Shown piece after piece: positions 16,466-24,901 of a stretch of DNA of 64,000 bases. The DNA comes from Canibacter sp052085365. GTDB lineage: Bacteria > Actinomycetota > Actinomycetes > Actinomycetales > Microbacteriaceae. The notes beneath the pieces were generated by a model. The model ran no database searches. It saw only the letters and a list, made by a program, of their open reading frames with translations, and was not told the origin of the DNA. Position 1 is the stretch's first letter. Each line of letters starts with the position of its first letter. A program made the position numbers and the translations under genes. Location: contig JBQDFP010000001.1 in NCBI GenBank assembly GCA_052085365.1, positions 124,001-188,000 on the forward strand, written 5' to 3'.

Positions 16466-18430
16466 CTATTCGCTCCAGGCGGTGGATACCTGCTCGTGAG
16501 ATTCAATAGCTTTCACGATGCGGTCGGTTGCTTCATCGACTGGAACGCCGTTGAGCTGCGTACCATCACGGAAACGGAAACTGACTGCCCCAGCAGTACG
16601 GTCGTCTTCGCCGGCGATGAGCTGGAACGGTACTTTTGCTTTCGTGTGAGTGCGAATCTTTTTCGGCATGCGGTCATCGCTTCTATCGACCTCTGCGCGC
16701 ACTCCCCGCGTGCGAAGCTTCGCAATGACATCGTCTAGATACGTGACGTATTCTTCCGCGACCGGAATACCAACCGCTTGAACTGGAGAGAGCCACACTG
16801 GGAAAGCGCCAGCATAGTGTTCGAGCAGAATCGCAAAGAACCGTTCAACGGACCCGAGCAGTGCTCGGTGAATCATCACAGGGCGCTTCCTGGTGCCGTC
16901 GGCCGCAGCATATTCGAGTTCAAAGAGTTCAGGCTGATTGAAATCGAGCTGCACGGTACTCAACTGCCAGGTTCGTCCGATCGCGTCACGTGCCTGCACA
17001 GAAATTTTCGGCCCATAGAACGCGGCACCTCCCGGATCATCCACTAATTCGAGACCCGACTCTTCACCGATTTGACGGAGCATAGCTTCAGCCGACAGCC
17101 ATTGCTCTTCAGACCCAACCGATTTCTCGGGATCCCGCGTTGACAGTTCGAGATAGAAGTCATCGAGGCCGTACCCGCGGAGTGTTTCGAACACAAATTC
17201 AAGTTGACGTTTGATCTCGTCAGACACCTGTTCATCAGTGACATAGATGTGTGCATCATCTTGTGTGAGTCCGCGCACACGAGTAAGGCCTGAAAGTGTG
17301 CCGCTCTTCTCGTATCGGTAGACAGTACCAAACTCTGCGAGCCGGAGTGGAAGTTCACGGTAAGATCTGGCACGCGCACGGAAAATTAGGTTGTGAAACG
17401 GGCAGTTCATTGGTTTCAGGTAATAGTCCTGGCCCTGTTTGATGACGTTTCCCTCATCGTCGATAACCTCATCAAGGTGCATGGCTGGAAACATGCCGTC
17501 TTTGTACCAATTCAAGTGCTGACTGGTTTCAAAAAGTTGAGATTTAGTGATGTGCGGTGTGTTTACGAGTTCATAGTCAGCCGCGAGAAGCTGTTCACGC
17601 AGATACGTTTCCATCTCATGGCGAATAATGCCGCCCTTCGGATGGAACACAGCCAGACCTGATCCGATTTCATCGGGGAAGCTGAACAGGTCGAGCTCGA
17701 CACCGAGCTTTCGGTGATCACGCCGCGCAGCCTCTTCGATGCGTGTCTTGTACGTTACAAGATCGTCTTTAGTCGGCCACGCAGTGCCATAGATACGCTG
17801 AAGTTGAGGATTTTTTTCACTTCCTCGCCAGTATGCAGCTGCAGTACGAGTTAGCGACCAGCCGTTCCCGATCATGCGGGTGTTCGGTAGGTGCGGTCCA
17901 CGGCAAAGATCTTTCCATTTCACTTCGCCGGTCTTAGGGTCAACATTGTCGTAAATTGTGAGCTCTGATCCACCCACTTCAACATTTTCATTATCGTCAC
18001 CGGTGTGACCACCTTTGAGCCCAATGAGTTCAAGTTTGTACGGCTCGTTTGCGAGTTCTGCACGCGCCTCGTCTTCAGTGACGACACGGCGTACAAACCG
18101 TTGCCCCTGCTTGATAATGCGCTGCATCTGTTTTGAGATCGCTTTAACAGCTTCTGGGCTAAACGCTTCTTCGGGGTCGAAGTCGTAATAAAAACCATCC
18201 GTGATGGGAGGACCAATCCCTAACTTGGTCTCAGGATTAATCAGCTGCACTGCCTGCGCAAGTACGTGAGCCGTTGAGTGGCGAAGAATACTGAGCCCGT
18301 CTTCTGACTCGAGCGTTACCGGCTCGACCGTGTCCGTGTGAGTGACCGTTGCTGCAAGGTCCTTCAGCTCTCCGTTGACGCGCATCGCGACAACGTTCTT
18401 ATCGGTGAACAGCTCAAAGCCATCGGCCAC
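16466..18430 (-). CDS. thrS: Threonyl-tRNA synthetase
   Basis: 654 aa class II synthetase starting at GTG 18430 with GAGGAGA upstream. Domains in order are a short N-terminal TGS region, the editing domain with HSTAHVLAQAV (zinc/editing histidines), the catalytic core with MNCPFHNLIF and RALLGSVERFFAILLEHYAG, and an anticodon-binding C-terminus (RSDDRMPKKIR). It charges tRNA-Thr. It heads the thrS-HIT-yebC-ruvC run. The 182 nt upstream show no obvious T-box, as expected for this phylum. Confidence 0.97.
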   Translation of the reverse strand: MADGFELFTDKNVVAMRVNGELKDLAATVTHTDTVEPVTLESEDGLSILRHSTAHVLAQAVQLINPETKLGIGPPITDGFYYDFDPEEAFSPEAVKAISKQMQRIIKQGQRFVRRVVTEDEARAELANEPYKLELIGLKGGHTGDDNENVEVGGSELTIYDNVDPKTGEVKWKDLCRGPHLPNTRMIGNGWSLTRTAAAYWRGSEKNPQLQRIYGTAWPTKDDLVTYKTRIEEAARRDHRKLGVELDLFSFPDEIGSGLAVFHPKGGIIRHEMETYLREQLLAADYELVNTPHITKSQLFETSQHLNWYKDGMFPAMHLDEVIDDEGNVIKQGQDYYLKPMNCPFHNLIFRARARSYRELPLRLAEFGTVYRYEKSGTLSGLTRVRGLTQDDAHIYVTDEQVSDEIKRQLEFVFETLRGYGLDDFYLELSTRDPEKSVGSEEQWLSAEAMLRQIGEESGLELVDDPGGAAFYGPKISVQARDAIGRTWQLSTVQLDFNQPELFELEYAAADGTRKRPVMIHRALLGSVERFFAILLEHYAGAFPVWLSPVQAVGIPVAEEYVTYLDDVIAKLRTRGVRAEVDRSDDRMPKKIRTHTKAKVPFQLIAGEDDRTAGAVSFRFRDGTQLNGVPVDEATDRIVKAIESHEQVSTAWSE

Positions 18431-18612
18431 AGTCGTCTCCTCGTGTTGATTACAAGCTCCACTAGTCTAGCGCCAACCCTGAGCATGGAGCTTGAGACAC
18501 TGTTGCGGCGGTTCATCAGCTCTCGAAGGACAAGTTGTGCCAACAAAACCACTGCACAGCGCGCGGTGCACGGACCAATAACCCGAAGAACTATCGATGT
18601 ATTGAGAAGAAA

Positions 18613-18690
18613 TGGTGAGCGATACTGGATTCGAACCAGCGACCTCTTCCGTGTCAGGGAAACGCGCTAACCAGACTGCGCCAATCGCTC
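18613..18690 (-). tRNA. tRNA-Val (anticodon GAC)
   Basis: Acceptor GAGCGAT pairs with ATCGCTC, the anticodon loop is CTGACAC (GAC), the T-arm is GGTTCGAATCC, the discriminator is A, and CCA is encoded (minus strand 18615-18613). It is the last of a Gly-Cys-Val cluster common in Actinobacteria. Confidence 0.95.
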
Positions 18691-18712
18691 AGATGTGAAA
18701 TTGTGCCTTGCG

Positions 18713-18783
18713 AGGTGGCGACGGGATTCGAACCCGTGTATACGGCTTTGCAGGCCGCTGCCTCGCCTCTCGGCCACGCCACC
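18713..18783 (-). tRNA. tRNA-Cys (anticodon GCA)
   Basis: Acceptor GGTGGCG pairs with CGCCACC, the anticodon loop is CTGCAAA (GCA), and discriminator T(U73) is as expected for Cys. CCA is not encoded. It lies 22 nt upstream of tRNA-Val. Confidence 0.96.
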
Positions 18784-18826
18784 GGAGTGGTTTTACCACG
18801 TGTGTTCCGGGGTTCCGGCCCACCAG

Positions 18827-18899
18827 AGCGGATGACGAGACTCGAACTCGCGACCCTCACCTTGGCAAGGTGATGCGCTACCAACTGCGCTACATCCGC
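18827..18899 (-). tRNA. tRNA-Gly (anticodon GCC)
   Basis: Acceptor GCGGATG pairs with CATCCGC, the anticodon loop is TTGCCAA (GCC), and the T-arm is AGTTCGAGTCT. CCA is not encoded. First gene of the Gly-Cys-Val cluster. Confidence 0.96.
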
Positions 18900-19129
18900 A
18901 TTTTGCGCTCGTTGCTGAGCACTCGATCAAATATAGCGACGAATTCGTCAACATGCAAAATCGTCCGTTTTAGTTCGGTGTGTCTTTTCAAAAATGATGG
19001 ACGATTTACAACAGATTTGAACTCGAATGACCACAACTTCAGTCACAAATGCCCGACTTCACATCATTTTTCGTAACGATACGGTTACCCAAACCGTTCG
19101 ATCAGGAGTCGTCCCTAATACTGGTAGGT

Positions 19130-20155
19130 ATGGTCTCTTCGGTGCGTCGCTTCTTCCGTCGTGCCGTGACGGTGATTCTGGTCATCGCTGTAATCGGTGG
19201 CGGAGTGTTTGCGTGGATCAACCGTGTAGAGATCGCAACCCGCATCGATGCGATGGGTTACGACGCGACTCCGGCCATGACAAAACTAGAATCGCGCCTT
19301 GAATTAACCACACGTGGCGAGTATCTGTTCCGCGCCTCGCACCCAACATTGGACGGCAGCTCGAAGTTTTCACACAAGTGCGCGGGCGTTGACCAATCTG
19401 AAAAGGGTCATCTCTTGGGGTGTTTCACACCTCAACAACAAATTCATCTCTTTCAGGTCGATGATGAACGGCTCGATGGCATAGTCGAAGTCACCGCGGC
19501 ACACGAGTTATTACACGCAGCCTGGGCACGCTCCCCACAGGCTGAACGGGATGACCTCATTAGCAAGCTTGAGGATCTATATGAGAAGCGTGTCGAATCC
19601 GATCCGGACCTGAAGGAACGAATGCAGGTGTATGAACACCTTTCGCGTGCCTCGTTCGCTAACGAACTTCATTCGGTGCTTGCTACAGAAGAAGCGGAAT
19701 TGCCCACCTGGCTCGAAAAGCACTACGCGAAATGGTTCGAAGATCGTGGAAAACTTCTGCAATACTTTAATCATTACCACGAGGTCTTTGACGCGCTACA
19801 GCAGCAGGCAGATATTTTACAAAAGCAGATGCGCGAACTTCGGGACGAAGTAGAACGAGGTTCCGCCCGGTATCAGCATGATGTAGAACAGTTCAACAAG
19901 GATTTTCGCGAACTCAACAGACGTAATGACAACTACGAGTTTTCGGACAATCCAGAAGAGTTTGAACGCATCACTGAACAACTTCGAGAACGGCGTGAAG
20001 ACTTGATTGCACGGCACGCGCAATTTGAAAAAGATGCCGAAGAGTATGAGGCTATGCGAGACAATTTGCAGGGTCTCAGCGACCTTTCCATTGAACTTGA
20101 CAAGAAGCTCGACAGTGATCTTGCACCGCTGACTGAAACAAACCCTGCCGAGTAG
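19130..20155 (+). CDS. Membrane-anchored HExxH (zincin-like) protein with long coiled coil
   Basis: 341 aa from ATG 19130 (TAATAC lies about 8 nt upstream, no clear Shine-Dalgarno sequence; a longer frame begins at 19049). A basic N-terminus precedes one membrane helix (about residues 12-30), then an extracytoplasmic domain with two cysteines (KCAG, LLGCF) and VTAAHELLHAAW, an HExxH zinc motif. A NELHSVLATE segment about 60 residues later could supply the third ligand. The C-terminal third is strongly heptad-like and highly charged (coiled coil). I do not know a characterised member; a membrane-bound metallopeptidase is an inference. It stands between the tRNA cluster and the mobile element. 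Confidence 0.75.
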   Translation: MVSSVRRFFRRAVTVILVIAVIGGGVFAWINRVEIATRIDAMGYDATPAMTKLESRLELTTRGEYLFRASHPTLDGSSKFSHKCAGVDQSEKGHLLGCFTPQQQIHLFQVDDERLDGIVEVTAAHELLHAAWARSPQAERDDLISKLEDLYEKRVESDPDLKERMQVYEHLSRASFANELHSVLATEEAELPTWLEKHYAKWFEDRGKLLQYFNHYHEVFDALQQQADILQKQMRELRDEVERGSARYQHDVEQFNKDFRELNRRNDNYEFSDNPEEFERITEQLRERREDLIARHAQFEKDAEEYEAMRDNLQGLSDLSIELDKKLDSDLAPLTETNPAE

Positions 20156-20239
20156 CTAATCACGAAACCGGCACCCGATGTGACTCGACGATACACAAAG
20201 ATGTATAGTCAGAAAGGTTGTTCTGCTGGTGCAGCACAC

Positions 20240-20313
20240 GGGCGATTGGCGCAGTTGGTTAGCGCGCTTCTCTCACACAGAAGAGGTCGCTGGTTCGAGT
20301 CCAGTATCGCCCA
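20240..20313 (+). tRNA. tRNA-Val (anticodon CAC), insertion site of the mobile element
   Basis: Acceptor GGGCGAT pairs with ATCGCCC, the anticodon loop is CTCACAC (CAC), and the T-arm is GGTTCGAGTCC. Discriminator A. CCA is not encoded (CCCA follows). The 3' 41 nt overlap the antisense 3' end of the serine recombinase gene, and base composition changes right after it, marking this gene as the integration site. Confidence 0.94.
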
Positions 20314-21958
20314 CCCAAAGTGCCTTACGGGAACACGCGACATCGGAAGATGTTGGGTGTTCCCGTTTCGCTTCCTTGCCTTCGTCGCCGCTGTCATTGG
20401 CTTCGCGGAAGATCGTGGCGAACGGCTCCGCGAGTGTCGGGCGGAGTTGTTCGTCGTCGGTGATGTCGAGCCGGGTGTAGAACGCTTGGTTCGCGAGCCT
20501 GCGGTCGGCGTCGCCGGAGTGCTGGTAGGCGCGGTGCGCATCGGTAAGCAGCCGTAGCGAGTCGTGGAGGAAGGCTCGTCCGCCGGTGTGGTGTTCGCTG
20601 TGCTCGGCGAGGCGGCGGTTCACGTCTGCGAGGCCCGCGCGGATGCGGTCTTGGTGACGCTTCAGCGTGTCGAGGTCGATGGCGTCGGCGAAATGTGCGG
20701 CCAGGAGCTTGTCGGACTCGGATTCCAGCCTGGCCCGGTTCGCGGTCAGGTCGGTAAGTTCCTGGTCATTCCCGGCGTTGCGCTCGTCGAAGGCGGCATC
20801 GAGATCAGCCGCGAGACGTTGGTAAGTGCTGTCGCTGATCGTGACGCTCGCGTATGAGTCGGCGACGAGCCGTTCTGCGACAGCGACGGGCACGGCACGA
20901 CGGGTGCAGGTGGTCTTCTTGGCGGCGCGGCCGGAGCAGATGAAGTAGGCGTAGGTGACCCCGCGCGGGTTGGTGGCGAAGTCGAGCAGCATCCGTGACC
21001 CGCAGGTGCCGCAGTGCAGCAGGCCTTTGAGGTGGTGGGCGTGTTGGACGTGGCGCGTCATCTTCGCCGTCCGAGCCCGGAGCAGGGACTGCACCTTGTC
21101 GAACAAGGCGGGTTCCACGATGGGATCGTGCGCGCCGGGATGCAGGGCACCTTTGTAGCGGATCACCCCGGCGTAGTACGGGTTTGTCAGGAGCTTGTAG
21201 AGGGTGTTCTTCCCCAGCGGCTTCGACGGGCGCTTCGGCGTCGGCACCGTCAGCAATCCTCGCGCGGTCAGGTCGCGGAGGAGGCCGGTGACGGAGGTCT
21301 CGCCGGTCGCGTAGTGCTCGAACGCCCAGGCGATGAGCGGTGCCCGGTCGGGATCAACCTCAACGGTGCGAACCTCCCGTCCGTTTTCGTCGGTGCGGCG
21401 CACGTTCAAGTACCCGATGGGCGCGCGCATCGGCGTGCCGCCTTGAGCGACCTTCTGGGTCAGCCCCTTGGTGACTTCGGTGGCGAGGTTGCGGCTGTAG
21501 AACTCGGCAATGGACGACATGATGCCGTGCACGAGCATCCCCGAAGGCGTCTGGTCGATGGACTCGGTTGCGGAGACGAGAGTCACTCCCGCATTAATGA
21601 GGGCTTCGTGAATCTTCACGTCATCAGCGCGGTTGCGTGCGAGGCGGTCGAGCTTGTGGACGATGCAGAACGTGACGCGGGTGGCGGCGATGAACGCCAG
21701 CATCTCCTGCAACCCGTCACGATCGGCGGAGCGTGCGGACTCGCCCAGGTCAACGAACTCCCGCACAACCCGTGCGCCGAGTTCGTCGGCCTTGCGGTGG
21801 TTCGCCTCACGCTGCGCGGGGATGGAGAACCCTTCCTCGGTGCCGCCGCGCTCGGCCTGCTCACGGGTCGAGACGCGGAGGTAGGAGACGGCCAGAAGCA
21901 CCGGCTGATCGTGTGCCTGCGCGTCAAGAGCGGCGAGGGTGGGAGCGGTGGGGATCAT
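20273..21958 (-). CDS. Large serine recombinase (integrase) of the mobile element
   Basis: 561 aa from ATG 21958 (GAAGGAG upstream). The resolvase catalytic domain starts near residue 25 with SYLRVSTREQ (nucleophile Ser) and contains HKLDRLARNRAD and the NLATEVTKG region. A recombinase domain (GKNTLYKLLTNPYYAG), a zinc ribbon (LHCGTCGSRM, YFICSG, TCTRRAVP) and a C-terminal coiled coil follow. It would catalyse attP x attB integration. The last ~14 codons (WVGDTGLEPATSSV) are read from the tRNA-Val gene, so the natural element-borne end of the protein was set by integration. It is much richer in G+C than the core genes. The longer frame upstream to 22123 is not supported. Confidence 0.92.
   Translation of the reverse strand: MIPTAPTLAALDAQAHDQPVLLAVSYLRVSTREQAERGGTEEGFSIPAQREANHRKADELGARVVREFVDLGESARSADRDGLQEMLAFIAATRVTFCIVHKLDRLARNRADDVKIHEALINAGVTLVSATESIDQTPSGMLVHGIMSSIAEFYSRNLATEVTKGLTQKVAQGGTPMRAPIGYLNVRRTDENGREVRTVEVDPDRAPLIAWAFEHYATGETSVTGLLRDLTARGLLTVPTPKRPSKPLGKNTLYKLLTNPYYAGVIRYKGALHPGAHDPIVEPALFDKVQSLLRARTAKMTRHVQHAHHLKGLLHCGTCGSRMLLDFATNPRGVTYAYFICSGRAAKKTTCTRRAVPVAVAERLVADSYASVTISDSTYQRLAADLDAAFDERNAGNDQELTDLTANRARLESESDKLLAAHFADAIDLDTLKRHQDRIRAGLADVNRRLAEHSEHHTGGRAFLHDSLRLLTDAHRAYQHSGDADRRLANQAFYTRLDITDDEQLRPTLAEPFATIFREANDSGDEGKEAKREHPTSSDVACSRKALWVGDTGLEPATSSV
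20329..20364 (+). terminator. Inverted repeat just past tRNA-Val(CAC)
   Basis: GGGAACAC (20329-20336) and GTGTTCCC (20357-20364) enclose a second, inner stem ACATC/GATGT. It lies 16 nt past the tRNA 3' end and inside the recombinase coding sequence. It could end tRNA transcription, or be part of the recombinase attachment arm. A weak T-stretch (GTTTCG) follows. Confidence 0.55.
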
Positions 21959-22275
21959 GCGGTGCTCCTTCGTTGGTGCAGCAGCTCGGAATCTTCGTTC
22001 TCTTCTACTCTGCCTCGCGCATCTGACATCAGGCTCAGATTCGCAGGCATCGGGAGGTCGTAGGGGTCGGGGTCGCCTGCTCGATATGCCTCCCAACGGG
22101 CCTGTGCGATGTTCAGCACCCACTCCACGAGCTTCGTGATGTCGGGTTCGGTGCGGCGGATCGTGCGGAGTCGAAGCTGGCCCGGATCATTCCCTGCCCC
22201 CGCGCCGAGCACAACCCGGCCTTGCGTCGCGTAGGAACGACGCTCACGGGCCGGGGCTGGGTTCAGGCCACTCAC
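21955..22275 (-). CDS. Small protein translationally coupled to the serine recombinase
   Basis: 106 aa, possible start GTG 22275. Its stop overlaps the recombinase ATG in an ATGA arrangement, so the two are translated together. The middle part (EPDITKLVEWVLNIAQARWEA) is helical with no recognised motif, and the end is acidic. Such coupled small genes sometimes encode recombination directionality factors or regulators; I have no direct evidence for either role here. The start is uncertain because AGAAG abuts the GTG. Confidence 0.6.
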   Translation of the reverse strand: MSGLNPAPARERRSYATQGRVVLGAGAGNDPGQLRLRTIRRTEPDITKLVEWVLNIAQARWEAYRAGDPDPYDLPMPANLSLMSDARGRVEENEDSELLHQRRSTA

Positions 22276-22366
22276 CTTCTATCTCACACAAAAGCAGGTA
22301 CGCCAGAACCAAGGTAGCACACTGGTGGCGTAACGGCCATTGTTTGAGATGAAGTGGCGGTTCCAC

Positions 22367-22379
22367 TACGATCAGAGGC
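22367..22379 (+). promoter_or_regulatory. Leaderless-type promoter of the 22380 gene
   Basis: TACGAT (22367-22372) is followed by 7 nt and then the ATG at 22380, the spacing expected for transcription starting at the initiation codon. It lies in the 104-nt divergent region between this gene and the recombinase operon. Confidence 0.5.
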
Positions 22380-23075
22380 ATGAGTCAAGACGTGGAGGAT
22401 GTTCCGCTGCTGGTTCCCGAAGACCTGCCAGCAGGCTGGGCGATGCCCGACCCTCCCGTGATCGCCTCCTCCGCCGACTCCGTAGCCATCGATGCCGCAC
22501 TCAAGTACGACAAGCGGACATACCCCACACCGCGGCTAGATGGAGAACTGCGCGGGTATAACGATGGCCGCGACGGTCGGTGGTTCCTCATCGAGCATAT
22601 GCAGTCCCATACCCGCGTTCTCCTGCGGCTGCAACGCCAGTACCTCATGCACCAAGAGCCAATGGGTGAAGTACGGATCACGGGGATCATCTACCTTCCG
22701 GAGCAGGCGGGCGACCCGGTGGCAAGCCCGATGCTGCGAAACCTCCCCACTTCCCGGATTGAGGCGGCGATCAACCGCCGCCAGTTCTCCGTCACCGGAG
22801 CGACCCGGTTCGAGGGAGGCAAACTCACGATGCCGTCGGGCCGCATCCTCCGCTCTACCGAGGTCATGCAACCGCTGGGGAACCCGAAGCGGATCGCGGA
22901 CTTCTACGAAGTCGTCGCCCTCCAACACACCCGCCTCGTGGACGACGGGGAACCGAACCCGACCGCGAAAATGGCAGAAATCAGCCGCGTACCCCTCTCC
23001 ACCGCACAGGGATGGGTAGCCCGCGCACGCTCGAAGGGTCTACTCCCACCCGGACGACGCGGACGCGCCGGATAA
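22380..23075 (+). CDS. Element-encoded protein of unknown function with a C-terminal HTH-like segment
   Basis: 231 aa, divergent from the recombinase operon. The N-terminal two thirds has no motif I recognise. The C-terminal ~40 residues (MAEISRVPLSTAQGWVARA, then SKGLLPPGRRGRAG) look like a small helix-turn-helix with a basic tail, a pattern common in proteins of actinobacterial plasmids and integrative elements. A DNA-binding role in the recombination or transfer of the element is plausible but inferred. An AGAGGC precedes the ATG and a leaderless-type -10 lies 7 nt upstream. Confidence 0.7.
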   Translation: MSQDVEDVPLLVPEDLPAGWAMPDPPVIASSADSVAIDAALKYDKRTYPTPRLDGELRGYNDGRDGRWFLIEHMQSHTRVLLRLQRQYLMHQEPMGEVRITGIIYLPEQAGDPVASPMLRNLPTSRIEAAINRRQFSVTGATRFEGGKLTMPSGRILRSTEVMQPLGNPKRIADFYEVVALQHTRLVDDGEPNPTAKMAEISRVPLSTAQGWVARARSKGLLPPGRRGRAG

Positions 23076-23221
23076 TCAAGCGCGGGGATGCAGCGCGGGA
23101 GTTGAACTGGCACCGGAAGAGAAGCCCCCGGCTTCCGTCAGCACGCTGGCAGGGTCAACAATAGCGGGAACGGCCCGGCTCGCGAACCCGAGATAGAACC
23201 GGATAGGCATCGTGAATGCGA

Positions 23222-23791
23222 TTATCCGGCTCGGGTGTTCACGCGAATGAGGTTGTCGAGACGCTCGTGTGCTATTTGTCGTGCGGTATCGGAGTCTTGC
23301 TGCTCGGCGATGACGCCGAGTGCGAACCCGTCGAGCAGGGCAAGCAACTCGCGTGCACTGTGTTCGGCACCTTCTGGGTTACCGCTCGCAGCGGCCAACA
23401 GCAGCCGCAGCTCGTTTCGTACGCGGGCCCACAAGTGCTTATAGGTGTTACGGGTATTCTCATCGACGGTCGCGCGGGCCGTGAAGGCCAGCCATACGCG
23501 AGCGACCCGATCGGCTTCATCTGCGGGAATGAAGAGTTCAACAAGGGCGTGGAGCCGTTCGGCGGGGTCGGTCACGTCCGCCAGTTCATAGGATTGCTGA
23601 GTGGCCATCGACGTGATGGCTGTCATGGCTGCATCGAGCATCGCGGTCTTTGTCGGGAAATGGTGCTGGATAGCTCCGATGGAAACACCTGCGCGAGACG
23701 CGACGCTTCTCACGCTCAACCCGTCAAAACCGTGTTCGGCGATAATCTCGATCATCGTTCGCACGAGCGTTTCCCGCGCTCCGCCGCTCAT
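23222..23791 (-). CDS. TetR family transcriptional regulator
   Basis: 189 aa. The N-terminal HTH is typical: ETLVRTMIEIIAEHGFDG, SVRSVASRAGVS and AIQHHFPTKTAML. The remaining helical domain would bind a ligand. It overlaps the upstream membrane-protein gene by 4 nt (ATGA), so the two form one operon whose last gene is the regulator. It probably controls this small operon. The effector is unknown. G+C-rich, part of the inserted element. Confidence 0.9.
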   Translation of the reverse strand: MSGGARETLVRTMIEIIAEHGFDGLSVRSVASRAGVSIGAIQHHFPTKTAMLDAAMTAITSMATQQSYELADVTDPAERLHALVELFIPADEADRVARVWLAFTARATVDENTRNTYKHLWARVRNELRLLLAAASGNPEGAEHSARELLALLDGFALGVIAEQQDSDTARQIAHERLDNLIRVNTRAG

Positions 23792-24387
23792 CGGTTCGGC
23801 CCTCGACGTGATTCGGAATAGATACGCCAGGCAGTTGTTCCTACGCGCGCTGCGAGCTGGGTCGGGTCTTGGCGTCCGTCGCTCCCCTCCCGGTAGGCGA
23901 TAGCCGCGATGCAGAGCACGAGAAAGCCCACACCAAGTAACCCCACCTGAGCTATCTCGATGAGCATGCCCACAATCACGGTTAGCCGCTCATGCTCGCC
24001 CCCTAAATCAGCAGAGACGAAGTGCATCCCGACACCTGCACTCATAAGGAAAACCCCTGCGAAGAGCCAGGCAACGGGTTTCGCGCTGCCGCGGTCGACG
24101 AGGGCGGCGACCACGAGTAGAACGCTCGCCACGACCAGGAGGCAGAAGCGGATCAGTGTCCACGAGTCCAGTCGCTCGCTGACTCCTTCGACACCCGCAT
24201 CCGCGATGAATGCAGAGGCCACGCTGATGCGCGTGCCGAAGAACCCGATCGCCGACGCGATGATCCCCAGCACGCAGGCCGTGATTCCCAACGCGAAAGC
24301 AGGTCGTGACCGCTTTCGGTATAGGACAAGGAGAATGGTGCCGCCAATAGGAGCAAGCAGCCCCACTATTTCAAGCACTCGGAACAA
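23788..24387 (-). CDS. Multi-pass membrane protein of unknown function, operon partner of a TetR gene
   Basis: 199 aa starting at TTG 24387 with GGAGGA six nt upstream. I see about five hydrophobic segments (for example IVGLLAPIGGTILLVLY, CLLVVASVLLVVAAL, VGLLGVGFLVLCIAAIA), with the region between the second and third exposed (TRISVASAFIADAGVEGVSE). No transport motif is recognisable. It is cotranscribed with the TetR gene that follows. It may be a stress- or drug-related membrane protein, but that is only suggested by the partner. Confidence 0.75.
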   Translation of the reverse strand: MFRVLEIVGLLAPIGGTILLVLYRKRSRPAFALGITACVLGIIASAIGFFGTRISVASAFIADAGVEGVSERLDSWTLIRFCLLVVASVLLVVAALVDRGSAKPVAWLFAGVFLMSAGVGMHFVSADLGGEHERLTVIVGMLIEIAQVGLLGVGFLVLCIAAIAYREGSDGRQDPTQLAARVGTTAWRIYSESRRGPNR

Positions 24388-24658
24388 GATCGTCCTCCAA
24401 CCGGTCGAGAGGGGTGTGGTTGGGTATTGGCACCCAGCCCAGTGCAGATCGCGTCATCCGACTGCCTGGGTTCAGCCGTGCTCGTTCACGCGACTGCAGG
24501 CCAGGCATCCAAGCCCCATACGACTGTATCGATAGTAGCATACATACGTATTGGCGCGTCGTGTTGCCTAAATTCTGCTGCCGAGTTCAGCCACCGAGGT
24601 TGACTGGTTTGCATAAACGAGTCGCACCAACTGAGGTGTACTTTCCATTCCTTGCTGA
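24388..24658. other. Intergenic region upstream of the TetR/membrane-protein operon
   Basis: No gene seen. It contains a palindromic ATACGTAT (in GCATACATACGTATTGG, near 24540), which could be an operator for the TetR protein of the leftward operon. Otherwise unremarkable. Confidence 0.35.
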
Positions 24659-24895
24659 CACCGGAGAACTCCTCCTCGAACACCCTGGCCTGAGCCGGGC
24701 ACCAAACACGTCAGCAACGGCCGACCCCGCGGCGCCGGAACCGCGCGACCGAAGAACATCTGTGACGTCATCCACAGCACCGGCGCCATCGCCCCACCCG
24801 GCGAAGACCGTCGCACCGTCCGTGTCGACGAGGCTCGCATCGCGTTCTGGCACACCCGAACCCCCGACAACCCCGAAGTGCCACCGATGTCCTGA
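24659..24895 (+). pseudogene. Probable remnant of a protein-coding gene upstream of the relaxase
   Basis: One plus-strand frame, bounded by a TGA at 24656-24658 and ending with TGA at 24893-24895, has no start codon but strongly protein-like content: KNICDVIHSTGAIAPPGE, then RRTVRVDEARIAFWHTRTP and DNPEVPPMS. Third positions are very G+C-rich, as in real genes of the element. I read it as the 3' end of a gene whose front was lost. Family not recognised. Confidence 0.35.
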
Positions 24896-24901
24896 GACAG
24901 C

